Shown: piece after piece, positions 31,593 to 39,378 of the stretch
Position numbering within the stretch: position 1 is the first letter of the stretch
Layout of the letters: each line of letters starts with the position of its first letter
IMG/VR virus record: IMGVR_UViG_3300042888_002928
Span: 1-39,378 of that record
Reading direction: 5' to 3' (one strand)
Source of the DNA: a virus
Length of the DNA: 39,378 nucleotides
Notes under the pieces: generated by a model
Seen by the model: only the letters and a program-made list of their open reading frames with translations
Told to the model about the DNA's origin: nothing
Database searches by the model: none
Made by a program: the position numbers and the translations under genes

Positions 31593-34500
31593 CTATGTCC
31601 AGTATCCAGGTTTAAGAATATCCATCATGTCAGGTAACATTTCTCCGTTAGGAGCAAGAAGCATATCAAGACGGCTGTTGATTACCTCGCGGTAGTTATC
31701 TATACTTCCCCACTCCTTCTCGATGAGTGCAAGCTCCGCGCCCGTAGGAAGAAGACTTTCGTTCTTTAGCTCACCGCGGAGGCGATCAGCCTGATTTCTA
31801 AAGATCGCGAGAAGCTCGTCTTGACTCATTCTCTTTGTAAGAACGGGCATTGTTCTGTTGTAGATATTATCATTTCCTCCCGGATCAAGAACATCCTCAA
31901 AATTAAAGTTTGTTTCCGTATTGCGACCTAGGCCTGCTACCGAGTGGTCGATAGGGAGTAGACGAAGTTTACGGCTATCCGAAGCGTCGACCGCAATAAG
32001 TACGTTACCGTTGTGTCGATCCGTGTTGTCGATGAGTAGATCTAACAGGACAATACGTATAGCATCCTCTGGAGACGCAAGGTGATCTACGAACTCTTCT
32101 CTCGTGTCAAAGCGAAGAAGTGTGTCGTCCGAGGAGATAATAGCGCCGTCGCTAAAGACCTGGTATGCATTCTGAGGATTTCCATACAGCCCTATTGCCG
32201 CTCCGGCTTGCTGCATTATTACAATCTTTTCGTTATTGTCGTTTCCACGAGTTTCATATCCTCCGCGTAAGCCGAGCCCACGGGCAAGTACTCCCGCCTC
32301 GACTTCGGCTCGCACCGGGTTAATATTGTATTCATCAGAATAACGATCTTCCTTGAGATAAAATACCTGTCCGGAGTCATTATGTGTGACAAGATACGAT
32401 GTGTTGTATCCTGACTCATAAAGTCCTAGTTCTCGAACTGTAAATCCTGGAATGTTATTTGTTTCAATCTGTGTAAGCGTAGCCGAGATAAGATCCTTAC
32501 CTACACCGAAGTCCTTAGGTAATGCGTTCGGGTGATCAGCAGCGTACTCCGCGTCAAGAACACGGCGAAGCTGCAGTATGTCGTTAAAAGGTACCTGACG
32601 ATCTTCTTTTTTCTTAAGAAGTTCTGTACTAATAAATCTGTTTAGAGCTGCCTTAGCGGCCGGAGCAAGAACAGCCATCGACCTGTTGTTTGTAAATACA
32701 TCGCGGATGTCCTCAAGGAACGGTTGAAGTTCAACGTTGTTGTTTTGGAACTCGTTGCTGTTAACCGTAAGCGAGAACTCGCGGGAGACGCCGGCCTTGT
32801 TTTCCTTTGCCTCTAGGCGCTTGCGAGCTGCACGCATCTGGTCGTAGTTTAAAGCTTGGATCTGTTCCTTTGCCTTAGGGTCAAGGCGCTTAACTCCTTC
32901 CCAGGTGGTGTTGATCATGTGTTTTTTGCCAATCCACTCTTTTGCTCCTGGGTACCAACCGACATGCGCGATCTCAAGAGGAGTAGGCACCTTATTAAGA
33001 TCAACTGTTCCACCTGTTTTAGCATCATTAAACTTCTTAAGAAGATAGTCTATGTTACTACGCTCTACGTCGGAACTTGCCATGCGGCGTAGCCGATTGA
33101 GAGAGTATGTAAGTTGAGACTCTGCTCTTTCTGGACCATCCCAGTTAAATCCGTTTAGCGCCCAGACAAAACCACCTTGCCAGCGTTCTCCGCCAGCTGC
33201 GTACACATGAATTTCACGAACTCCGTTGGCGATATACCAGTCTTCCATAAACCTGTTGTAGGCCGTAGCAAAGCCAGACTTCTTGTCTTTTGCCTGTGGT
33301 ATGCTAAGAGAGTTGTTCTTTACAGACCAGTACGATGTGCCGTCCGGATTAAACTTAAGTGTAATAGTTCTACCACCTGTACCGACAGTTGATCCATTTT
33401 TGTCACGTATACTGAACGCTTGGTCTAGTGATATACCTTTCTTACCACCTCTAATTTCCTCTATAGATCCGCTGACGTACGCACGAGTTCCGCCCTGCTC
33501 TATCGAGTACTCGTTTCTACCGAAGGTTACTCCTTCACGCATACCAAATGCGTCAGTCACCATAAAATCAAATCTCTCGGCCGCTATAGTGTACTCTTCC
33601 TGCTTCTGATCTCTTTCAGGACCGTTTGCCGCTTCTCTAACCTCAAGTTTTAGAACTTCTAGATCGTAGGCAGCCTGTCTAATATTTTCTAGTGTTACAC
33701 GCTCTCTTCCGGCGCGCGCGATCTCACCCGCGCGCTCACCCCACTGCGCGAAGTCTGTCTGTCGAGCGTTAGGATTCGCGAGATCGGCAAGTGCCTCTGG
33801 TAGTACTCCCAGCGAGTTAACTCCACGGATACTACCGTCTGTTGCAATAGCTCCTGTGCTTGGATTTTCTGCGTCAAGACGTGATGAAACATCAGGAAGT
33901 GGACGCGGACGTTCAGGTACCTGATCTACAGGAGCTACTCTCTGTGCGTTCTCGTCTGTAACACGCACCTTTAAAGCAGAGCGAACGGCGATACGTCCAT
34001 CGTCAAAGAGAACACGAACGTAAGGAATACGATCACCCGAGCGTGAATCAATGTTTTGCACGGCAATAACTGTTCCTGTTGCACCGTCACGCGAGGCGCG
34101 GATACGACTTCCGTAGCCCATCACCTTGCCGCTAACGTCTAGCGTCGTGTTGTCCGGGCGGTATCCAGGATTTTCAGGTCCAGGATACACAAGAACTGGA
34201 GTTGTTAAAGCGTTTGGCATAGGTTCGTCAACACTTGGATCTCTAGGAGTATCGGCTGAATCAGCTGGAGTCTCTGCTTCAGCAGCTGCCTGTTCAAGTA
34301 TTTCAGGGCCAGCAACTTCGGCAATCGCTTCAATAATGTCTTCGTCTTCAGCCTCAGACCAGTCAAGCATATTTTCTTGGTCTATAGCATCGCGGATCTT
34401 GTCAGCTGTCTCATCATCAACAGTACCGCCGGTCTGCTCAATAAGATCTTTAATCATTTGTGAATGCGCTTGAAGACGCGGTCTTTCAGAAGCTTGACGT

Positions 34501-37500
34501 TGTCCAGTGGTTGGAGGACCTACGCGAACAGGCGCTTCTTCTTCCTCGCTCATGTCATTTGATTCCTTCTTAAGATCAAGAAGAATTTGGTTGGTGTTGA
34601 TGCCCTGGTATTGGATAGCATCACGAATTGCCTCGACTGGAACCTCGACCGTGATGTTGTCAAACGCTAGAAGAGCAGAACCTGAACCGTCGGTGATACC
34701 GGAAAGCATCTGCTCGATAAGATCGGCAACCTCGTAGTCTGTAGAAACGATTTCCGGGTTGTCCGTGTAACCGTTCTCGTCGACTTCCGGCTGCGATGGT
34801 ATGTAAGCTTCTGGGTTTGGAATGTAGTAGTCAGGATTCTCAAAGTCAATTGGAATGTTTTCAATAAGAGCACCAGGGAGAGGATCCGGTGAAGGTGTCT
34901 GCTTTTCATTTGCAACCGGAGAATCACCAGGCTCTGATACTTCCTTTAGCTGACGAATTTCTTGAACAATATCATCTACAAGTTCAGCTTCTTCTTGTGA
35001 AGGAACTCCGCCTTGCGCTTCAATAAGTTTATTTAGGTTGTTGTTATTTCCGTTGGCTGAATCGTAGATGTTTGCAATGACGCGGTTAGGGTCTAGTCCA
35101 GCCTCGTAGAGAGCGATGTACAAAGCTTCGGCTGGCACAAACTCGGCACCAGCACTAAACTCTAGCTGACCCGCGCCCGAAGGTGTTCCTACGTTAACTG
35201 AAGAAATATCTACGTTGTCTGGAAGATCTGCTGGATCGACAATATCGTTATCATCGTCAACGTTAGCGCTAAGAATCTCATCTACTGCCGCATCACTTGA
35301 GTTGCCAAGTAGAGCTTGAGACATTCCACGCACAAGTTCTTGTGGCGTGTACCGTGTTGCTATAATCTTAGGAACGTCTGTGTAGTCTGATGACTTCTCA
35401 TCAACTCGTCCTTCAGGCTCGTATTCTGCCGTGCGAAGTTGGAAAGCCCCGCTTGGTACGTCGAAGTTCTTAAACAACGCAGGAGCTTGTGGACTAGAAG
35501 GGCTAGGTGTCTTAGGCGGAGTTCCACCTGAGGGAGGAGTTGGTGGTTCATCTGGGCCGTCGCCGTCTTCGCTTCTTGGCGGTAATTTATCATCAGGAAA
35601 TTTATTTTTTATGTAGTCTTCCATGTATTTAACTACTTCAATAGGGAAGATCTCACCAGGAACCTCGCTAGCATCATCGTACATACCGTCACTGGTAATA
35701 TAGCTAACTGTTCCATCTTCATCTACTCGTATTCCATACTCGTACTCGTCTGGTTCTTTTCCAGGAACGGCAACGCTAACGTCCCAGGAGTAGAAGTTAC
35801 TGTCAACTATTTTTTCTTTTTTACGAAAGGTAAATGTAGCTGGGTCGTACCCTTCTTGGTCAAAAACGAACTGCTCGTCCGGGCCGTTGCCTCTATTTTC
35901 TTTGTTTAATTGAGCTACAATTTTTTTGGCGTCTTCTACTGGATCCCCTGCAAATGGGCTTGGAGACGTAGGGCGCTCAAAAAAGACACTTCTGTTTCCG
36001 CCTTCTAGCCCTCTCCAAATTCCATTTCGCTCTAGCTCTGGAAGTTTTAGATTAGAGGTGTCGCCAGTTAGATAAAGACCAGCTATTTGTCCTTCTACAG
36101 CCACGCGAGCTCTTGTACGGATTTCGCCGCCTCGCATGCGTCCGCCAAGTTGACCAGGGCCAGTTCGTATCTCATAGCGAATATCAGTGCCTTCAATAAC
36201 ACCTTCTGTTGGAAGATTTACCGTATCAACACCTTCACTTTGCAGTACACTCTGCCTGTCCTGATCAATAAATCCGCCACGGTAGTACGGAAGTCCGTCT
36301 GGCTCAAATAAACCTGATAAGAACTCGCTGTTTACCTCCGCGCTAAAATCATTAACATTTTGTGATGAAACTAGATTATCCTTATCTAGCACGCCGGTAT
36401 CTAAGATGTGATACGAGCCATCTGGAAATCTAAGTGTTAAAACCTGCCCGTCTCCACCTGTAAAAACTACCTCTGTATTCTCAGGGATAGCTCTAACGTT
36501 TACCTTTAGCCTTCCAAGCTCTGCTGCTACAAACTTATTCCCTCTTGCACCATCAAAGACGGCGGCGTAGCGCTCTTGACCAGTTTTATCTTCGTCAAGC
36601 GCAATCTTCTTAACTGCATCGTAGTTAAACGCCTTATTGCCACCCGCAGGCTGGCCTGTCTCTGAGGTCTTATCAAGTGTGCGTCCGTACTCTGCCTCTA
36701 GGCGGCGAACTTCTAGACGAGGAATTCCAAGATCCTTGGCAACCTTGTCAAGCGATTCTCCCGTTGCGATACGACGTTCGTAGATCTCCTTGCCGGAGAC
36801 CCCAGTCTTATCTATTCCGTCACCAAGATTTTCATCAAGATTTAATCCGTAGGCTTCTCCAAAAGCGTTCTTAGCTTTAGTTGGAATATCAAACGTTACT
36901 CTCTGAGTTGGTCCATCTTTGCTAGTGCCTACTACCTTTACGCCGAGCTTATCAAGACCTTTACCTTCTAACCATTTTTGAAGAGATTCTTCTTCACTCA
37001 TCTCGGTAGGATCTTCATCTTCTAGTCCAGGAATGTCTTCAAACATATCACTTGAACCTAGAGTTTCAAAGTCAACTGTGTATCTTTCAGTAGCATCAGT
37101 GTCTGCCTTATCAATTCCATCACCTAAGTTTTCATCAAGGTCTAGACCGTATGCTTTTCCAAACGCGTCCTTAGCGCTTGTTGGAATCTCAAATTCAACA
37201 CGAGGTGTTGAACCATCTTTTTCAAACCTAACGGCCTTAACTCCAAGTTTATCTAGTCCTTTTGCCTCAAGCCACTTGGCTATAGACTCTTCATCCGTCA
37301 TCTCGGTTGGGTCTAAGCCTTCAAGTTCCGGCGTTTCATCAAACATATCGCTTGAACCGAGAGTTTCCCAGTCAACGATGTAGTTTTCAACTTTAGACTT
37401 ATCAGCTTTTACATCTGCACCGTCGTACGAGATAGGCTCAAGTTGAGCTTGAATTCTTCTTCCTTCAGCGTTAACTCTTTCAGGAATACTTGAGTCGAGA

Positions 37501-38987
37501 GCTTCCCATGAATCCCAGATACCTTCTGATAGAAGACGTCCATCCTCCATCATGCGTGCTGAAATAACGTAAGGCTTATCAGGACGACCTGGAACCTCTG
37601 CCGCAACCTTCTCGTACACGAGAGTTGGAGGAGACTCGTTTTGTAATATTTGATCGTTTCCAAGACGACGTTGTTGACGTGCCTCGGCTACACCTGGTCG
37701 AATAACAGCATCCCAGCCGGCAGGAAGTGGATTTCCACGCTCGTCGTTTCCGGAGTCGGCTATCTTTTCTAGTTCGTCAAGACGTGCGTTACTTTCGCGT
37801 CGTTCCTGCTCGCGCTCTGGAGATACGATACGCGCGACGACATCACCCTTGATCTTGTCGTAAGCCTCGTTGTCGCCGTTTGCGAGATCATTGATGTCCG
37901 CCCAGTTGGCAGCCTCGCCGACCTTGTCGCCAAGCGAGCCGTCTTCATTTTGACGGAAGAGAGTATACTCGCCGTCACCAAACTTAACAGTGTAGTTATC
38001 GTCGGACGTAAACGTACCATCTGCGTTCTTCTTCCAACCTGTAGGTGCGTCCTGACGTGAATTTTTAACAGACTCTAGGCTAGGGAGAAGCGCCTCGTTG
38101 CGTAGAGCTTTCTTTTTAATTCCGGCCTTTGCGAGAGCGGACTCTGGAATGCGTGCTGAGAATATCTCTACGTTTTGCGCAGGAACAGAGTAGATTCCGT
38201 CCGCGAGGTTCTTATCTCCTGTTACCTGGAAAAGACCATTTTGCCCGTCAGGTGAAACACCGACGTAGATTCCTGAAGCAAGTGCTGATGACCCGTTAGG
38301 CATGGAGTACTTAAAGTTTCCACCGCGTCCCATCTCAACCCAGCGTCCCTTCTTATCACGCCACTGTAGAGCAACGCGTGCACGACGCGCGGCAGACGAG
38401 TTACCGCTGCCAAACGCCGCGGTAATCGGGAAGTGCTCGATCTTTACGTAGCTAGGAACAAGTCCCGCTGTTAACGAGCGAAGACGCATGAACGCGTGCT
38501 CGCGCTCTACGGAGTCAGGAACGGCGGAGTACGCGGTTGCCACAAGCGCGCGAGCACTGGCATCAACCTTAGGGTCGGCTGATAGCCAACGTGCGTATGC
38601 TAAACGAAGTTCTTCAGTTCCGAGAGAGGCATTTAAGGGTGATAGAGGGTGGCCTGCTGCAAGAAGGTCCGTGTTGCGGGCGGACAGGTCGTTGTGACGA
38701 ATAGTCGAGCTAGATAGCGAGATAAACCGTGAAACTTCACGGAGTACTCCGTGGGTAAGTGACTCTTCACCTAGAGATGAAAGTTCGTGCTTAGCACGGT
38801 CCATAACTATAAGCGCGCTGCGCGGTGTAACCTTTCGACCGTCAGGAAGTGATTGGTTTATCTCATAGACGAGAGCAAGAACCTGTTCACGCAGAGTAAG
38901 AACAGGTACGTAGTTACCGTCGTTCTTTTTCTTCGCCGCCTTGCGCTTTAGTTCGCGCTGGATCTTTTCGTTAAGTGGAGATTCCAT
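31593..38987 (-). CDS. 2464-residue multidomain virion-region protein with C-terminal kinase-like domain
   Basis: Features in order: an N-terminal ~190-residue helical head; a 100-residue tandem duplication (536-735); a helix-turn-helix-like segment (about 733-760); a beta-rich middle; a Pro-rich linker (about 1130-1165); a second, divergent duplication (near 1180-1320 and 1385-1490); an SH3-like segment (about 1620-1672); an acetyltransferase-like region (about 1865-2010, GGERWQGGFVWALNGFNWDG); and a HipA/PI3K-type kinase-like domain (about 2180-2380). The kinase has a nucleotide-loop GYNTSYLV, a Lys in VFYLKED, catalytic DNTDRHNGN (Asp2320-Asn2328) and a metal Asp2347 in PIDHS. Near the presumed portal it may be a MuF-like protein carried in the capsid and delivered to the host. 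The reading frame is intact; domain functions are inference. Confidence 0.7.
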   Translation of the reverse strand: MESPLNEKIQRELKRKAAKKKNDGNYVPVLTLREQVLALVYEINQSLPDGRKVTPRSALIVMDRAKHELSSLGEESLTHGVLREVSRFISLSSSTIRHNDLSARNTDLLAAGHPLSPLNASLGTEELRLAYARWLSADPKVDASARALVATAYSAVPDSVEREHAFMRLRSLTAGLVPSYVKIEHFPITAAFGSGNSSAARRARVALQWRDKKGRWVEMGRGGNFKYSMPNGSSALASGIYVGVSPDGQNGLFQVTGDKNLADGIYSVPAQNVEIFSARIPESALAKAGIKKKALRNEALLPSLESVKNSRQDAPTGWKKNADGTFTSDDNYTVKFGDGEYTLFRQNEDGSLGDKVGEAANWADINDLANGDNEAYDKIKGDVVARIVSPEREQERRESNARLDELEKIADSGNDERGNPLPAGWDAVIRPGVAEARQQRRLGNDQILQNESPPTLVYEKVAAEVPGRPDKPYVISARMMEDGRLLSEGIWDSWEALDSSIPERVNAEGRRIQAQLEPISYDGADVKADKSKVENYIVDWETLGSSDMFDETPELEGLDPTEMTDEESIAKWLEAKGLDKLGVKAVRFEKDGSTPRVEFEIPTSAKDAFGKAYGLDLDENLGDGIDKADTDATERYTVDFETLGSSDMFEDIPGLEDEDPTEMSEEESLQKWLEGKGLDKLGVKVVGTSKDGPTQRVTFDIPTKAKNAFGEAYGLNLDENLGDGIDKTGVSGKEIYERRIATGESLDKVAKDLGIPRLEVRRLEAEYGRTLDKTSETGQPAGGNKAFNYDAVKKIALDEDKTGQERYAAVFDGARGNKFVAAELGRLKVNVRAIPENTEVVFTGGDGQVLTLRFPDGSYHILDTGVLDKDNLVSSQNVNDFSAEVNSEFLSGLFEPDGLPYYRGGFIDQDRQSVLQSEGVDTVNLPTEGVIEGTDIRYEIRTGPGQLGGRMRGGEIRTRARVAVEGQIAGLYLTGDTSNLKLPELERNGIWRGLEGGNRSVFFERPTSPSPFAGDPVEDAKKIVAQLNKENRGNGPDEQFVFDQEGYDPATFTFRKKEKIVDSNFYSWDVSVAVPGKEPDEYEYGIRVDEDGTVSYITSDGMYDDASEVPGEIFPIEVVKYMEDYIKNKFPDDKLPPRSEDGDGPDEPPTPPSGGTPPKTPSPSSPQAPALFKNFDVPSGAFQLRTAEYEPEGRVDEKSSDYTDVPKIIATRYTPQELVRGMSQALLGNSSDAAVDEILSANVDDDNDIVDPADLPDNVDISSVNVGTPSGAGQLEFSAGAEFVPAEALYIALYEAGLDPNRVIANIYDSANGNNNNLNKLIEAQGGVPSQEEAELVDDIVQEIRQLKEVSEPGDSPVANEKQTPSPDPLPGALIENIPIDFENPDYYIPNPEAYIPSQPEVDENGYTDNPEIVSTDYEVADLIEQMLSGITDGSGSALLAFDNITVEVPVEAIRDAIQYQGINTNQILLDLKKESNDMSEEEEAPVRVGPPTTGQRQASERPRLQAHSQMIKDLIEQTGGTVDDETADKIRDAIDQENMLDWSEAEDEDIIEAIAEVAGPEILEQAAAEAETPADSADTPRDPSVDEPMPNALTTPVLVYPGPENPGYRPDNTTLDVSGKVMGYGSRIRASRDGATGTVIAVQNIDSRSGDRIPYVRVLFDDGRIAVRSALKVRVTDENAQRVAPVDQVPERPRPLPDVSSRLDAENPSTGAIATDGSIRGVNSLGVLPEALADLANPNARQTDFAQWGERAGEIARAGRERVTLENIRQAAYDLEVLKLEVREAANGPERDQKQEEYTIAAERFDFMVTDAFGMREGVTFGRNEYSIEQGGTRAYVSGSIEEIRGGKKGISLDQAFSIRDKNGSTVGTGGRTITLKFNPDGTSYWSVKNNSLSIPQAKDKKSGFATAYNRFMEDWYIANGVREIHVYAAGGERWQGGFVWALNGFNWDGPERAESQLTYSLNRLRRMASSDVERSNIDYLLKKFNDAKTGGTVDLNKVPTPLEIAHVGWYPGAKEWIGKKHMINTTWEGVKRLDPKAKEQIQALNYDQMRAARKRLEAKENKAGVSREFSLTVNSNEFQNNNVELQPFLEDIRDVFTNNRSMAVLAPAAKAALNRFISTELLKKKEDRQVPFNDILQLRRVLDAEYAADHPNALPKDFGVGKDLISATLTQIETNNIPGFTVRELGLYESGYNTSYLVTHNDSGQVFYLKEDRYSDEYNINPVRAEVEAGVLARGLGLRGGYETRGNDNNEKIVIMQQAGAAIGLYGNPQNAYQVFSDGAIISSDDTLLRFDTREEFVDHLASPEDAIRIVLLDLLIDNTDRHNGNVLIAVDASDSRKLRLLPIDHSVAGLGRNTETNFNFEDVLDPGGNDNIYNRTMPVLTKRMSQDELLAIFRNQADRLRGELKNESLLPTGAELALIEKEWGSIDNYREVINSRLDMLLAPNGEMLPDMMDILKPGYWT
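36783..37382 (-). repeat. Two 300-bp tandem copies inside the giant protein gene
   Basis: Two adjacent 100-residue units start at residues 536 and 636. By direct comparison about 68 of 100 residues match, including ETLGSSDMF, KGLDKLGVK, FGKAYGL/FGEAYGL and LDENLGDGIDK. The period is exactly 300 bases. Both copies stay in frame. Confidence 0.85.
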
Positions 38988-39365
38988 TTATACTGTTCCT
39001 GCCTTACGCTTCTTTGGAAGTAGGTCGGCGTCTCTTGATTCATAAAGTTTTGTCGCGAGAGAATACGCACGCTCGAAAGGAATGTCTCCGTCTCGGACAG
39101 CGCGTAACCATGCACCGCGAAGTGCAGGGATTGCGTCGTATCCGAGAGATGAGTACTCCGCCATCGAGAAGATAGCGTGTTCAGGTGAACCGTACTCTCC
39201 TGCACTCTTCAGCGCAACCTCGAGAAGTTCGTGTTGAAGAACTGAAGCCTCGGCCTTTGATGACTTAGGGTGTGCCTTAGGCAAAAGATCATTGTCCTGC
39301 TTGTAGTTAGGGTTGGCTGGACGACCGGACTTTAGTAATTTAAGGAACGCGTTAACGCGAGCCAT
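38988..39365 (-). CDS. Small conserved-looking virion-region protein
   Basis: This 125-residue basic protein begins MARVNAFLKLLKSGRPANPN and contains QDNDLLPKAHP, a pattern I recognise from small genes near portal and capsid protease genes in actinophages. Helices follow (ASVLQHELLEVALKSAGEYG, ALRGAWLRAVRDGD). Its stop is directly followed by the ATG of the giant gene, so the two are co-translated. Only 13 bases of window remain upstream, so its own binding site and the preceding gene cannot be judged. Function unknown. Confidence 0.75.
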   Translation of the reverse strand: MARVNAFLKLLKSGRPANPNYKQDNDLLPKAHPKSSKAEASVLQHELLEVALKSAGEYGSPEHAIFSMAEYSSLGYDAIPALRGAWLRAVRDGDIPFERAYSLATKLYESRDADLLPKKRKAGTV

Positions 39366-39378
39366 CGCCCAACCGTCA

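Noticed and set aside
1-39378. CRISPR array, tRNA genes, integrase or attachment site
   Set aside because: No spaced direct repeats, cloverleaf sequence or recombinase motif was found; gaps between genes are too short for most of these.

Overview
The window is part of a tailed-phage genome with a long-tail (siphovirus) gene order. I infer an actinobacterial host. The evidence is a tape measure gene, overlapping tail-assembly-chaperone frames, a distal tail protein and tail hub, an S78-like capsid protease, two HK97-like capsid proteins, GTG/TTG starts with strong GGAGG sites, and protein families I recognise from actinobacteriophages. Base composition is moderate rather than GC-rich, which would suit a low-GC aquatic actinobacterium, but the host is inference. 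No tRNA, rRNA, CRISPR array, integrase, lysis gene, portal or terminase was seen. No stretch over 300 bases lacks a gene.

Every supported gene is on the minus strand, so transcription runs from 39378 towards 1. The virion genes come first: a small protein (38988-39365), a 2464-residue multidomain protein ending in a kinase-like domain (31593-38987), a cysteine-motif protein (30598-31581), a 1541-residue capsid protease polyprotein (25972-30597), and a capsid protein with a long acidic N-terminal region (23816-25843). A second HK97-like capsid protein (22834-23712), the major tail protein (21731-22780), head-tail joining proteins (19297-21628), tail assembly chaperones (18490-19238), the tape measure protein (15458-18469), distal tail protein, tail hub and fibre proteins (7941-15456) follow. 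Hairpins after the capsid gene and after the tail-tube gene divide the structural operon.

After four small genes (6780-7913), a perfect extended -10 precedes a nucleotide and replication block: a thymidylate-kinase-like protein fused to a glycosylase-like domain, a thymidylate-synthase-family enzyme with a dCMP-type Asp, two micro-genes, dCMP deaminase, DNA polymerase I, a GIY-YIG homing endonuclease, a RuvC-like resolvase and an SNF2 helicase cut by the window edge. This block probably supplies (possibly modified) pyrimidine nucleotides and replicates and resolves phage DNA.

The most unusual signals are these. (1) A roughly 70-residue beta module occurs at interior positions in five adjacent, otherwise unrelated virion proteins, once apparently nested inside another copy of itself. 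(2) The giant virion protein carries kinase-like and acetyltransferase-like regions plus two internal duplications. (3) The TMK/glycosylase-like fusion lies beside a thymidylate-synthase homologue carrying Asp at the base-selecting position.
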